Positions 26,301 to 35,060 of a DNA stretch of 64,000 nt are shown here, piece after piece. The notes beneath the pieces were generated by a model. It saw nothing but the letters and a program-made list of their open reading frames with translations. It ran no database searches and was not told the DNA's origin. The first letter of the stretch is position 1, and each line of letters begins with the position of its first letter. The position numbers and the translations under genes were made by a program. The DNA is from an uncultured Agathobacter sp. (lineage in GTDB: Bacteria; Bacillota; Clostridia; Lachnospirales; Lachnospiraceae), in contig CAKRCS010000005.1 in assembly GCA_934307695.1 (NCBI GenBank), positions 62,001 to 126,000 on the forward strand, in the 5' to 3' direction.

Positions 26301-27557
26301 ATGAGAAAGATTGAGTTGCTGGTTCCTGCCAGCAGTTTGGAAGTGCTAAAGATCGCGGTGATTTTTGGAGCAGATGCGGTATACATCGGCGGGGAAGCAT
26401 TCGGACTGCGTGCAAAGGCAAAGAATTTTTCAATGGAAGAGATGGCAGAGGGCATTGCCTTCGCACATGAACACGGCGTAAAGGTGTATGTGACTGCCAA
26501 TATTTTAGCGCACAACTATGATCTGGAGGGTGTGCGGGAATACTTTGAAGAGCTGAATGCGATGAAGCCGGATCGCCCGGACGCGCTGATCATTTCCGAT
26601 CCGGGGGTGTTCCAGATCGCGAAGGAGGTATGTCCGCAGATCGAGCGCCATGTCAGCACGCAGGCGAACAACACCAACTACGGAACCTACCTGTTCTGGT
26701 ATGGTCAGGGGGCATCGCGCGTGGTTACGGCAAGAGAGCTGTCATTAAAGGAAATCAAGGAGATCCGCGAGCGTATACCGGATGACTTAGAGATCGAGAC
26801 CTTTGTGCATGGGGCGATGTGCATCTCCTATTCCGGAAGATGCCTGCTTTCCAATTATTTTACCGGAAGGGATGCCAACAAGGGTGCCTGCACCCATCCG
26901 TGCCGCTGGAAATATGCGGTTGTGGAGGAACAGAGACCGGGGCAGTATCTGCCGGTGTATGAGAACGAGAGAGGTACCTATATTTTCAACTCCAAGGATC
27001 TTTGCATGATCGAGCACATCCCGGATCTGATCGATGCGGGAATCGACAGCTACAAGATCGAGGGCAGAATGAAAACGGCACTGTATGTTGCTACGGTTGC
27101 GCGCACCTACCGCAAGGCGATCAACGATTATCTGGAGTCACCGGCGAAGTACGCGAAGAACATGCCGTGGTACCTGGAGCAGATAAAGAGCTGCACCTAC
27201 CGGCAGTTTACGACCGGATTTTTCTATGGGAAGCCTTCGGACGAGGCACAGATCTACGATAGCAATACCTACGAGAAGGGCTACACATATCTGGGAATCG
27301 TGGGCGGGAAGAACGCCGATGGCATGTACCGGATCGAACAGCGCAACAAGTTTTCCGTCGGAGAGCAGATCGAGGTCATGAAGCCGAACGGGGACAACGT
27401 GCTTGTCACCGTAAAGCGGCTGGTGGATGAGGAAGGCAATGAGATGGAGTCCTGTCCGCATCCGAAGCAGGTCTTTTATGTGGATCTTGGAATGGAACTG
27501 GATGAGTACGATATTCTGCGCCGCGAGGAAGAGGACGGCGCGATCGCACTGGAATAG
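26301..27557 (+). CDS. U32 family peptidase-like protein, probable tRNA hydroxylation factor
   Basis: 418 residues of peptidase family U32 (YrrO/TrhP-like). The signature ETFVHGAMCISYSGRCLLS (about 165-183) and the Cys-rich NKGACTHPCRWKY are intact. Such proteins act in prephenate-dependent 5-hydroxyuridine formation in tRNA, which pairs with the adjacent TrmR-like methyltransferase. I start at the ATG at 26301 after GAGAGGAAC; an in-frame GTG at 26274 is less well placed. Confidence 0.85.
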   Translation: MRKIELLVPASSLEVLKIAVIFGADAVYIGGEAFGLRAKAKNFSMEEMAEGIAFAHEHGVKVYVTANILAHNYDLEGVREYFEELNAMKPDRPDALIISDPGVFQIAKEVCPQIERHVSTQANNTNYGTYLFWYGQGASRVVTARELSLKEIKEIRERIPDDLEIETFVHGAMCISYSGRCLLSNYFTGRDANKGACTHPCRWKYAVVEEQRPGQYLPVYENERGTYIFNSKDLCMIEHIPDLIDAGIDSYKIEGRMKTALYVATVARTYRKAINDYLESPAKYAKNMPWYLEQIKSCTYRQFTTGFFYGKPSDEAQIYDSNTYEKGYTYLGIVGGKNADGMYRIEQRNKFSVGEQIEVMKPNGDNVLVTVKRLVDEEGNEMESCPHPKQVFYVDLGMELDEYDILRREEEDGAIALE

Positions 27558-27560
27558 ATT

Positions 27561-27604
27561 TGTGGGACACGAAGAAAAATTCTTCTCGTGTCCCGCATTT
27601 TAGT
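27561..27604. terminator. Bidirectional terminator between the U32 gene and asnB
   Basis: TGTGGGACACGA pairs with TCGTGTCCCGCA (one G-U), with an inner AGAA/TTCT. The right side ends ATTTTAG and the left side is T-rich on the opposite strand, so it can serve both convergent genes. Confidence 0.85.
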
Positions 27605-27639
27605 TTATGGGAAGATCTGTTTCCTGTAAAAAGATCCGG

Positions 27640-29487
27640 TCATACCGACAGATGATATTTTTCCATCCAGTAATTGAGCTGGATAAAGTATGCCATAAGC
27701 TGTGGCCCTGCCATGAGCTGACCGAACCACGGGCGGCCGTATTCTTTCGGTGACTGCATGAAGCGGATCGCCTTCTGCCGGTCGATCAGCGGTGCGATCG
27801 GCGCATTCTTATCGTTGATGATCGCGGAGAGGCGCTGGACCAGAAGGCGCTCGTAGCCGGGGTGGTAGGTTTTCGGGTAAGGACTTTTCTTTCTGGTAAG
27901 AAGCTCCGGCGGAAGCAGATCCTTCATTGCATCGCGCAGCAGCGCTTTTTCTACACCGTTCTGGTATTTCATTTCCCATGGAACATTAAATACATATTCT
28001 ACGATGCGGTGGTCGGCAAACGGCACGCGCGCCTCCAGACCTGAATACATGCTGGTGCGATCCATGCGGTCAAGCAGCGTCTGCATAAACCATTTGATAT
28101 TGAGGTAAGCGATCACGCGGCGCCTTTTTTCCTCCGCGGACTCTCCGGACATGACCGGAGCCTTGGCAACGGAGGCAAGATACCGCTCATGGGAATAATC
28201 GGCGAGGTCAAGCTTCTCTACGACTTCATCGCGGAGAAAGAGTGTGCGTGCGGATATGTCTGCTGACCACGGGAAGCCGTCGCGGTTCATAAGTTCCGGA
28301 CGGTAGAACCAAGGATAGCCGCCGAAGATTTCATCCGCACATTCTCCGGTCAGGGCTACCTTGTTTTTCTGCTTTACGAGAGCGCAGAAGTACAATAGGG
28401 AGGCATCGACGTCCGTCATGCCGGGATAATCCCTGGCATCGGTTGCTGTATAGAGTGCATCGGCAAGGTGCGCCTCGTCGCATTCTAAGTAGGTATGGTT
28501 ACACGGATAGCTTTGCAGCATGATATTGACATACGGAAGATCGCGCTCCGGCTGGAAGCTGTTGGAGCGGAAATAGCGGTCGTTTCCCTTGAAGTCGAAG
28601 GAGAAGGTGTTCAGTGTTTCGCCCTTTTCCTGTAAGTAGCGGTACGCAAGCGCTGTGACGATGGAGGAGTCGATTCCGCCGGAGAGGAAGGTACACACGG
28701 GAACGTCGGAGATCATCTGCCGCCGCACTGAATCGCGGACGAGGAAGGAGACCTTTTCCACAGTCGCCTCATAGCTGTCGGTATGCTCCGCACAGAAAAG
28801 ATCCCAGTAGGTTATGTCGCGGCAGCCTGCGTCACTGATCACAAGATAATGTCCGGGAAGCACCTCCGATACGCCGTCAAAAATCCCGAAGCCGCTTGTG
28901 CGCGCGGGACCGATCGCGAGAACTTCCTTTAAGCCCTCCTCGGATAAGCGCGGTGTGATGTCCGGGTGGCAGAACAGTCCCTTCGGCTCGGAAGCAAAGG
29001 CGTATCCGGAGGGGAGCGGGCTGTAAAAGAGCGGCTTTACGCCGAGACGGTCGCGGTAGAGATACAGGCGGTTTCCTGTGTTATCCCAGATGGCGAACGC
29101 AAAGATACCGTTTAAGTGTCTGACAAAGTCAGCTCCGAAATGCAGGAAGGCATACAGGATCACCTCCGTGTCCGAGGTGGTCTTGAAAGAAAATCCCGCT
29201 TTTTGGAGCGGTGGGATCAGCTCATCCGTATTGTAGATCTCTCCATTGTAGACAATGGCATATTCCTGTCCCTGATAGTAGCGCACGATCGGCTGGCTGC
29301 CACCGGCAATATCGCGGATGGACAGCCTTGCGTGTGCAAGTCCCGCGTGCTGCCGTAAGTAGCTTCCGAGGTTATCATTTCCACGGCGCGACAGTATATG
29401 GTACATATCCTTTAGAATCTGCTCCTGCGCTTCGGGCGCTTTTTGCAGATCATTTTTAAAATCACAGAATCCGGCAATTCCGCACAT
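27640..29487 (-). CDS. asnB: Asparagine synthase (glutamine-hydrolysing)
   Basis: Makes asparagine from aspartate, ATP and glutamine. The 615 residues start MCGIAGF, so Cys2 is free to act as the glutaminase nucleophile. The glutaminase domain has VYNGEIYN and SDTEVILYAF; the synthase domain has the ATP-binding FLSGGIDSSIV (about 263-273) and GECADEIFGGYPW. The usual RGPDxxG appears as RGNDNLG. The ribosome binding site is GGGAGGATTTT on the minus strand. It stands alone as a single-gene unit between two divergent or convergent neighbours. Confidence 0.94.
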   Translation of the reverse strand: MCGIAGFCDFKNDLQKAPEAQEQILKDMYHILSRRGNDNLGSYLRQHAGLAHARLSIRDIAGGSQPIVRYYQGQEYAIVYNGEIYNTDELIPPLQKAGFSFKTTSDTEVILYAFLHFGADFVRHLNGIFAFAIWDNTGNRLYLYRDRLGVKPLFYSPLPSGYAFASEPKGLFCHPDITPRLSEEGLKEVLAIGPARTSGFGIFDGVSEVLPGHYLVISDAGCRDITYWDLFCAEHTDSYEATVEKVSFLVRDSVRRQMISDVPVCTFLSGGIDSSIVTALAYRYLQEKGETLNTFSFDFKGNDRYFRSNSFQPERDLPYVNIMLQSYPCNHTYLECDEAHLADALYTATDARDYPGMTDVDASLLYFCALVKQKNKVALTGECADEIFGGYPWFYRPELMNRDGFPWSADISARTLFLRDEVVEKLDLADYSHERYLASVAKAPVMSGESAEEKRRRVIAYLNIKWFMQTLLDRMDRTSMYSGLEARVPFADHRIVEYVFNVPWEMKYQNGVEKALLRDAMKDLLPPELLTRKKSPYPKTYHPGYERLLVQRLSAIINDKNAPIAPLIDRQKAIRFMQSPKEYGRPWFGQLMAGPQLMAYFIQLNYWMEKYHLSV

Positions 29488-29527
29488 AAAATCCTCCCTG
29501 TTTCATTTCAGAAGAAGTCGTCTATGT

Positions 29528-29556
29528 AGTATATGCAGGAATGCAAAAAATGTGTA
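29528..29556 (-). promoter_or_regulatory. Probable asnB promoter
   Basis: On the minus strand TACACA (29556-29551), 17 bases, TATACT (29533-29528), about 41 bases upstream of the asnB start. Confidence 0.5.
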
Positions 29557-29571
29557 GCGAAGATACATAAC

Positions 29572-29600
29572 TGGACGAAGAAAAACAGATATGTTAAAAT
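29572..29600 (+). promoter_or_regulatory. Probable promoter of the PilZ gene
   Basis: TGGACG (29572-29577), 17 bases, TAAAAT (29595-29600), 29 bases ahead of the start codon. Weak -35, good -10. Confidence 0.45.
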
Positions 29601-29628
29601 AAAATGGATTGTATAAATTGGAGGCCGT

Positions 29629-30321
29629 ATGTATATTAAGGAGCTTGAAAGCGGAACAAGTATAAATATAGAAGCATCAAACGGATTTAAGACACTGACC
29701 TTTGAGACAAAGGTGGCTTATCCAAAGGATGAGGACGATCTCAACAGGCTTGAGGAGGTCAAAAAGGTAAAGCCTTATGTGAAGTTTACGGTGCTTGATC
29801 CGATACGCAGGGAGGATAAGCTGGTCAATTTCGTGAGTGAGTATGTCACCAGCAACCTTGTCGCGATAGTGGAGGGCAACAAACCATTTATCTGGAGAAA
29901 TGTCTCAATCGTAAATATGCGGCTGCCGAAGTACGGGAGTGTCCATATCGTGTTCAGCGTGCGGGAGGCGGTAAGCTACAATCGCAGACAGCATTACCGG
30001 CTGACATTAGACCGCGAGGGTGTGATAAGGATCCGCACGGCAGATCATGAGAAGGTGTACAACGTATTTGTGAAGGATATCAGTGAGTCCGGTGTCGGCT
30101 TCAGCATTAAGGGAACGCAGGGACTTGAGCGCGGTTCCGGATGTATCGTTGAGTTCTCAGATTCCGGACAGGATTTCCGGATCGATGTCGTCGTGATCCG
30201 CGTGCAGGACAACGGCAACGACCGGTATACGATGGGCTGTAAGATAAGGCAGCGCTCGGCAATGGTTGCCAAGTTCATAAACCAGAAGCAGAAGGACCGG
30301 ATGAAGGGAGCGGACGCATGA
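29629..30321 (+). CDS. PilZ domain protein (YcgR-like c-di-GMP receptor)
   Basis: 230 residues. The N-terminal half resembles the YcgR-N/YpfA domain. The C-terminal half is a PilZ domain with both ligand motifs: RRQHYR (RxxxR, about 119-124) and DISESGVGF (D/NxSxxG, about 149-157). Members bind cyclic di-GMP and commonly brake flagellar rotation or alter surface behaviour. GGAGG precedes the ATG at 29629. Its position just upstream of ylxM-ffh is unusual but may be only adjacency. Confidence 0.88.
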   Translation: MYIKELESGTSINIEASNGFKTLTFETKVAYPKDEDDLNRLEEVKKVKPYVKFTVLDPIRREDKLVNFVSEYVTSNLVAIVEGNKPFIWRNVSIVNMRLPKYGSVHIVFSVREAVSYNRRQHYRLTLDREGVIRIRTADHEKVYNVFVKDISESGVGFSIKGTQGLERGSGCIVEFSDSGQDFRIDVVVIRVQDNGNDRYTMGCKIRQRSAMVAKFINQKQKDRMKGADA

Positions 30322-30434
30322 GGATAAAAAAGGTATCGACCAGGGGAATTCTTGGCGTTATAGGTGTGATCTGGCTGCGTGGCGGTATACGCAGGCACAG
30401 CAGATGAGACGGAGACAAAGGAATGGATGAAAAA
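30318..30434 (+). pseudogene. Possible frameshifted small secreted or lipoprotein ORF
   Basis: An ATG overlaps the PilZ stop (ATGA). Its frame begins MRIKKVSTRGILGVIGVI, a plausible signal sequence, then loses sense and ends after 29 codons at 30407. One base forward, from 30373, another frame continues [18 protein letters not shown] and stops at 30432-30434. Joined, they would make a signal peptide with a Cys or Ala-type cleavage region and a short tail. This may be a decayed gene, a sequencing artefact or chance. It overlaps the start of ylxM. Confidence 0.3.
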
Positions 30435-30767
30435 TTAAAACAGGCGTATCTGTATGATTTTTACGGAGAGCTGCTCAACGAACACCAGCGGCGCATTTAT
30501 GAGGACTTTATGTTCAACGATCTCTCACTGGGCGAGATCGCCGCGGAGGAGGAGATCAGCAGGCAGGGCGTTGCCGATATGGTCAAGCGCTGTGGAAAGA
30601 AGCTGGAGGGCTACGAGGAAAAACTGCATCTGGTCGAGAAATTCCTTCTGGTAAAGCGGGATGTGGAGCAGATACAGCTTCTGGCGGAGCAGTTTAAGGA
30701 GAACGGGGATGCCCGTGTGATCGGTAAAATAGAGGGATTGGCAGGCGATATCCTGCATTTGATGTAG
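30423..30767 (+). CDS. ylxM: YlxM-like SRP-associated helix-turn-helix protein
   Basis: UPF0122 family, 114 residues, almost always beside ffh and able to stimulate SRP GTPase in streptococci. The sigma-70 region 4-like helix-turn-helix lies at about 18-60 ([20 protein letters not shown], then [22 protein letters not shown]). ATG at 30423 after AAAGGAAT. A promoter-like sequence separates it from ffh. Confidence 0.92.
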   Translation: MDEKLKQAYLYDFYGELLNEHQRRIYEDFMFNDLSLGEIAAEEEISRQGVADMVKRCGKKLEGYEEKLHLVEKFLLVKRDVEQIQLLAEQFKENGDARVIGKIEGLAGDILHLM

Positions 30768-30783
30768 TGTAAAGAAAAAATAC

Positions 30784-30812
30784 TTGACACCATGGAACAA
30801 GTATGATAATCT
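30784..30812 (+). promoter_or_regulatory. Sigma-A promoter of ffh
   Basis: TTGACA (30784-30789), 17 bases, TAATCT (30807-30812) with an extended TGA just before the -10. The start codon is 34 bases further on. One of the best promoter matches in the window. Confidence 0.8.
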
Positions 30813-30845
30813 ATCCAAGGTCGTCAGGAAGAACGAGGGTAAATT

Positions 30846-32213
30846 ATGGCATTTGATAGCTTATCAGAAAAACTGCAAAATGTATTTAAGAACCTTCGCA
30901 GCAAAGGACGTCTGACCGAGGCGGATGTAAAGGCTGCCTTAAAGGAAGTCAAGATGGCTCTTTTGGAGGCCGATGTAAACTTCCGCGTGGTGAAGCAATT
31001 CGTCAAGGATGTGGAGGCACGGGCGATCGGTCAGGATGTCATGAACGGACTGAATCCGGGACAGATGGTTATCAAGATCGTAAATGAGGAGCTGGTAAGG
31101 CTCATGGGATCTGAGACCACCGAGATCGCGATGCGGCCGGGCAAGGAGCTTACCATTCTTATGATGGTAGGTCTGCAGGGAGCCGGTAAGACGACAACCA
31201 CAGCGAAGATCGCAGGAAAGCTCAAGCAGAAGGGCAAAAAGACGCTGCTTGCAGCCTGTGACGTATACCGTCCGGCAGCGATCGAGCAGCTGCAGATCAA
31301 CGGAGACAAGCAGGGCGTGGAGGTCTTTTCTCTTGGAGACAAGGAGAAGCCACCGGTGATCGCCAAGGCAGCAGTTGATTATGCAAAGAAGAACGAGTTC
31401 AACGTACTCATCATCGATACGGCTGGACGACTTCATGTGGATGAAGATATGATGGCGGAGCTTGAGGAGATCAAGCGGACGGTCGAGGTGTTCCAGACAA
31501 TTCTTGTTGTCGATGCGATGACCGGTCAGGACGCAGTCAACGTTGCAAGCACCTTCGATGAGAAGATCGGCATTGACGGTGTGATCCTTACCAAGCTCGA
31601 CGGTGACACCAGAGGCGGTGCGGCACTTTCTATCCGCGCGGTAACCGGGAAGCCGATCCTGTATGCAGGCATGGGCGAGAAGCTGTCTGATCTTGAACAG
31701 TTCTATCCGGATCGTATGGCATCGCGGATCCTTGGCATGGGCGATGTGCTTACCATGATCGAGAAGGCGCAGGAGAACATCGACGAGGAGAAAGCCAAAG
31801 TCCTTGAGCAGAAGATGCGCAAGAACGAGTTTGACTTTGAGATGTATTTAGAGTCCATGGGACAGATGAAGAAGCTGGGTGGTCTGTCCAGCCTGATGGG
31901 TATGATGCCGGGCATGGGACTCGGCGGCAAGATGCCGGACATGGATACGGATGCGATGGAGAAGAATATGGCGCGGACAGAGGCGATCATCTACTCTATG
32001 ACTCCGAAGGAGCGGCGCAATCCGAACCTACTGAACCCAAGCAGAAAGAACCGCATTGCAAAGGGCGCAGGCGTGGATATCGCAGAGGTCAACCGGCTGG
32101 TCAAGCAGTTTGAACAGACCAAGAAGCTCATGAAACAGATGCCGGGTATGATGGGCGGCAAGAAGGGAAAAGGAAGAGGCTTTGGCAATATGTTCAAGGG
32201 ACTTCCGTTCTAA
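30846..32213 (+). CDS. ffh: Signal recognition particle protein Ffh
   Basis: GTPase that targets nascent membrane proteins. 455 residues: N domain (1-95), G domain with GLQGAGKTTTTAKIAGKL (about 107-124), DTAGRLHVDE, TKLDGDTRGGAALS, then a methionine-rich M domain (MGQMKKLGGLSSLMGMMPGM, MKQMPGMMGGKKGKG) that binds SRP RNA and signal peptides. The SRP RNA gene is not in this window. Confidence 0.97.
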   Translation: MAFDSLSEKLQNVFKNLRSKGRLTEADVKAALKEVKMALLEADVNFRVVKQFVKDVEARAIGQDVMNGLNPGQMVIKIVNEELVRLMGSETTEIAMRPGKELTILMMVGLQGAGKTTTTAKIAGKLKQKGKKTLLAACDVYRPAAIEQLQINGDKQGVEVFSLGDKEKPPVIAKAAVDYAKKNEFNVLIIDTAGRLHVDEDMMAELEEIKRTVEVFQTILVVDAMTGQDAVNVASTFDEKIGIDGVILTKLDGDTRGGAALSIRAVTGKPILYAGMGEKLSDLEQFYPDRMASRILGMGDVLTMIEKAQENIDEEKAKVLEQKMRKNEFDFEMYLESMGQMKKLGGLSSLMGMMPGMGLGGKMPDMDTDAMEKNMARTEAIIYSMTPKERRNPNLLNPSRKNRIAKGAGVDIAEVNRLVKQFEQTKKLMKQMPGMMGGKKGKGRGFGNMFKGLPF

Positions 32214-32283
32214 CAAACGTTTTCAAAAGTTTATATGCTTTTGATATATATTTAAGACAGAATCTTATGAGGAGGTGAAAAAG

Positions 32284-32529
32284 ATGGCAGTAAAGATCAG
32301 ATTAAGAAGAATGGGACAGAAGAAGGCTCCTTTCTATAGAATTATTGTTGCAGACTCCAGATCTCCAAGAGACGGAAGATGCATCGATGAGATTGGAACT
32401 TATGATCCGACCAAGAATCCTACCGAGTATCATGTGAACGAAGAGCTGGCTAAGAAGTGGTTAGCAGACGGAGCACAGCCAACAGAGACCGTTGCTCGTA
32501 TTTTCAAGAGCGCTGGTATCGAAAAGTAA
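32284..32529 (+). CDS. rpsP: Ribosomal protein bS16
   Basis: 81-residue small-subunit protein with the family start [26 protein letters not shown] pattern. The ATG at 32284 sits 7 bases after GAGGAGGTG; the in-frame GTG within that binding site is not the start. It heads the rpsP-khpA-rimM-trmD-rplS ribosome group. A small TCAAAAG/CTTTTGA hairpin (32223-32244) lies in the 70-base leader. Confidence 0.97.
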   Translation: MAVKIRLRRMGQKKAPFYRIIVADSRSPRDGRCIDEIGTYDPTKNPTEYHVNEELAKKWLADGAQPTETVARIFKSAGIEK

Positions 32530-32548
32530 GATCCCGGAGGTGGACGTA

Positions 32549-32779
32549 ATGAAAGAATTAGTTGAAGTAATTGCAAAATCATTAGTCGATAATCCGGATG
32601 AGGTTGTTGTAACAGAAACCGAGAACGAGAAAGCAATTATTTTGGAATTACGTGTTGCACAGTCTGACATGGGCAAAGTGATCGGCAAGCAGGGACGTAT
32701 TGCAAAAGCAATTCGCTCTGTGGTAAAAGCCGCTGCCTCAAAAGAAGACAAAAAGGTTATTGTGGAGATTGCACAATAG
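32549..32779 (+). CDS. khpA: KH-domain RNA-binding protein KhpA
   Basis: 76-residue single KH domain (YlqC/KhpA), a partner of KhpB/Jag in RNA control of cell elongation in streptococci. The RNA-binding GxxG loop is GKQGR within MGKVIGKQGRIAKAIR (about 42-57). CCGGAGGTGG precedes the ATG at 32549, 19 bases after rpsP. A terminator follows, so rimM may need read-through or a separate signal. Confidence 0.95.
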   Translation: MKELVEVIAKSLVDNPDEVVVTETENEKAIILELRVAQSDMGKVIGKQGRIAKAIRSVVKAAASKEDKKVIVEIAQ

Positions 32780-32785
32780 CACACG

Positions 32786-32821
32786 AACCGTCCCGGGCTT
32801 TATGCTTAGGACGGTTTTTTA
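32786..32821 (+). terminator. Terminator after khpA
   Basis: AACCGTCC (32786-32793) and GGACGGTT (32809-32816) around a 15-base loop, followed by TTTTA. It sits inside the conserved rpsP-rimM gene order, so it may be a regulated attenuator and not a full stop. Confidence 0.8.
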
Positions 32822-32826
32822 CATTG

Positions 32827-32903
32827 TTAACCTGCAAAGAGTCACCCAGTGACTTTTTGATCCATTATTATTAACCTGCAAAGAGGCATAGGGTGACTCT
32901 TTG
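32827..32903 (+). promoter_or_regulatory. rimM leader with duplicated 15-mer and alternative hairpins
   Basis: TTAACCTGCAAAGAG occurs at 32827-32841 and again at 32871-32885. Fold 1 gives two local hairpins: AAAGAGTCAC/GTGACTTTTT (32836-32858) and CAAAGAG/CTCTTTG (32879-32903). Fold 2 pairs CAAAGAGTCACCC (32835-32847) perfectly with GGGTGACTCTTTG (32891-32903), 13 bp. The folds exclude each other. T-rich 3' strands suggest transcription attenuation. Ligand or protein unknown. Confidence 0.6.
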
Positions 32904-32927
32904 TTTATTGCATAGAAAGTGGGAAAG

Positions 32928-33437
32928 ATGAGCGATTTATTACAGGTTGGTGTGATCACAAGCACACATGGGGTAAGAGGTGAAGTGAAGGTTTTCCCGA
33001 CTACGGATGATCCTGCGCGTTTTAAAAAGCTAAAGCAGGTGATTTTAGATGACGGAAAACAGCAGATAGATCTGGAGATTGCGTCCGTAAAATTCTTTAA
33101 GAATATGGTCATCTTAAAGTTTAAAGGGATCGACAATATCAATGACGTAGAAAAATACCGGAGAGCAACACTTCTGGTAACCAGGGAGAATGCTGTCCCT
33201 TTGGCAGAGAACGAATATTTTATTGCGGATCTGATCGGGCTTTCGGCGGTATCCGATGAGGGGGAGGAGCTTGGAACCATCACGGATGTGCTGCAGACCG
33301 GGGCGAATGACGTGTATGTTGTCACGACACCGCAGAAGGAAGAGATACTGGTTCCGGCGATCAGGGAGTGCATTCTTGCAGTTGACTTAGATGCGCGCAG
33401 GATGCAGCTCCATCTGCTTCCGGGACTTCGCGGCTAG
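32928..33437 (+). CDS. rimM: Ribosome maturation factor RimM
   Basis: Assists assembly of the 30S head. 169 residues: N-terminal domain with [23 protein letters not shown] pattern (about 4-26) and C-terminal PRC-barrel-like part ([28 protein letters not shown]). ATG at 32928 chosen over GTG at 32919, which lies in the probable binding site (AAAGTGGGAAAG). 23 bases separate it from trmD. Confidence 0.95.
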   Translation: MSDLLQVGVITSTHGVRGEVKVFPTTDDPARFKKLKQVILDDGKQQIDLEIASVKFFKNMVILKFKGIDNINDVEKYRRATLLVTRENAVPLAENEYFIADLIGLSAVSDEGEELGTITDVLQTGANDVYVVTTPQKEEILVPAIRECILAVDLDARRMQLHLLPGLRG

Positions 33438-33460
33438 CTTTTGATGGGGAAGGAAGAACT

Positions 33461-34939
33461 ATGAATTTTCATATTTTGACATTGTTTCCGGATATGGTAA
33501 CGCAGGGACTTGCAAACAGTATCACGGGACGTGCGATAAAGGAGAACAAAATCAGCGTCGATGCAGTCAATATCCGCGATTTTGCGGACAATAAGCATCG
33601 GAAGGTTGACGATTATACCTACGGCGGCGGCGCGGGGATGCTTATGCAGCCACAGCCGGTCTACGATGCGTGGAGGAGCGTCCAGCCGGACGATACAAAG
33701 CGTATCCGCACCATCTATGTGACACCGCAGGGACATACCTTTAATCAGAAAATGGCAGAGGAGTTTGCCAAAGAGGACGAGCTGGTGATCCTGTGCGGAC
33801 ACTACGAGGGGATCGATGAGCGCGTGCTTGAGGAAGTGGTAACGGATTATGTGTCCATCGGCGACTATGTGCTGACGGGAGGCGAGCTTGCCGCGATGGT
33901 CATGGTGGATGCAATCGCAAGACTTGTGCCGGGGGTGCTGAACAATGATTCCTCCGCAGAGATCGAGTCGTTCCACGGCAATCTGTTGGAATACCCACAG
34001 TATTCCAGACCGGAGGTGTGGCATGACAAGCCGGTGCCGAAGGCACTTTTATCCGGCAATCCGAAGGAAATCGGCGCATGGCGGTTAGAGCAGGCAGTCA
34101 GGCGCACAAAGGCACGCAGACCGGATCTGTACGAGAAGTATCTGGAACTTCAGGAGTGTATGCAGCTTCTACTGGAGCAAAAGCTGTTGCACATCGATAT
34201 GATCGAGTGCATCCGAAGAGGCAGCGCGGAGTTGATTTACCGGAATGGATGTGAGATTCTGCTACGGGATAAGGACAGCGATGTGTACATGCACACGAAT
34301 CCGGAGGAAAACGGGGAGTTCCTTGCCAAGCTTCCGCTTATAAAGATGGCAAAGATCCATTGCATTGTTATCCATCAGGAGAGCTTTATCCCTCTGGTAC
34401 AGGCATGTATCCGCGGCACTGTGGGAGGAGCCTGCAGGCAGGCAGTATATACAAGAAAAGAAAAAATGCCGATCAGCGGGCTGTACCGTGCAGATGGCGC
34501 ACCGATGCCAAACGGACTGGTAATCCATGAACTGAGAGAGGAGGACGTAAAGACGGCAGGGGAGGCATATGTCGCCTACGGCTATCTCTCTATGCAGGAG
34601 ACCACGGAGGAGAAAAAGGCTGAGGTGATCGCAGAGGTAAGGGAGCGCTTTTTAGATAAAGCCATGTTTGGCGCGTATATCCGCGCGGAGGATGGAACAG
34701 AAGCCTTTGCCGGCTTTATCGGCAAGCATGAGGAGGGAAGCATCGGTATGCTTACCGTGCTGCCGGAGTACCGGGGACAAAAGATTGCGCTCGCACTGGA
34801 AGCATATATGATCAACCGGGAGCTGGAGCAGGGCTTCACCCCATACGGACAGGTGCGCGAGGACAATACGGCATCCATAAAGCTACAGCAGAAAGTCGGA
34901 TTATGTTTCTCAAAAACACCGGTTTTCTGGGTGTACTAA
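33461..34939 (+). CDS. trmD: tRNA m1G37 methyltransferase TrmD fused to a GNAT acetyltransferase
   Basis: 492 residues, about twice the usual TrmD. Residues 1 to about 235 are a full SPOUT enzyme: YGGGAGMLMQ, CGHYEGIDERV, SIGDYVLTGGELA, and the C-terminal RRPDLYEKY. The frame continues without a stop into about 255 residues of GNAT type, with an acetyl-CoA-binding region at LTVLPEYRGQKIALALEAY and the FR47-like ending EDNTASIKLQQKVGL. TrmD prevents +1 frameshifting by m1G37; the acetyltransferase substrate is unknown. The DNA shows no gap, start or ribosome binding site at the junction near 34150. GGGGAAGGAAG precedes the ATG. Confidence 0.93.
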   Translation: MNFHILTLFPDMVTQGLANSITGRAIKENKISVDAVNIRDFADNKHRKVDDYTYGGGAGMLMQPQPVYDAWRSVQPDDTKRIRTIYVTPQGHTFNQKMAEEFAKEDELVILCGHYEGIDERVLEEVVTDYVSIGDYVLTGGELAAMVMVDAIARLVPGVLNNDSSAEIESFHGNLLEYPQYSRPEVWHDKPVPKALLSGNPKEIGAWRLEQAVRRTKARRPDLYEKYLELQECMQLLLEQKLLHIDMIECIRRGSAELIYRNGCEILLRDKDSDVYMHTNPEENGEFLAKLPLIKMAKIHCIVIHQESFIPLVQACIRGTVGGACRQAVYTRKEKMPISGLYRADGAPMPNGLVIHELREEDVKTAGEAYVAYGYLSMQETTEEKKAEVIAEVRERFLDKAMFGAYIRAEDGTEAFAGFIGKHEEGSIGMLTVLPEYRGQKIALALEAYMINRELEQGFTPYGQVREDNTASIKLQQKVGLCFSKTPVFWVY

Positions 34940-34953
34940 AAAATAAAAAACTG

Positions 34954-34982
34954 TTGCAATACGGGAAAAAATGTGGTAGATT
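34954..34982 (+). promoter_or_regulatory. Promoter of rplS
   Basis: TTGCAA (34954-34959), 17 bases, TAGATT (34977-34982). The transcript would carry a leader of about 80 bases before rplS. Confidence 0.6.
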
Positions 34983-34989
34983 ATTCATG

Positions 34990-35060
34990 TTGTGAATAAA
35001 AGGCGATGGTCCTCTGTTGCGAAAGATAGTAGCATTAAGAACGTCAAAATGATTAGGAGG
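34990..35060 (+). promoter_or_regulatory. Possible ribosomal protein L19 leader
   Basis: The leader between the rplS promoter and its ribosome binding site can form a CTGTTG/TAGTAG hairpin (about 35013-35031) plus outer CCT/AGG pairing reaching the binding site. L19 leader RNAs that mediate autoregulation are known in Firmicutes. I have not matched this to the known consensus, so the call rests on position and modest pairing. Confidence 0.35.
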
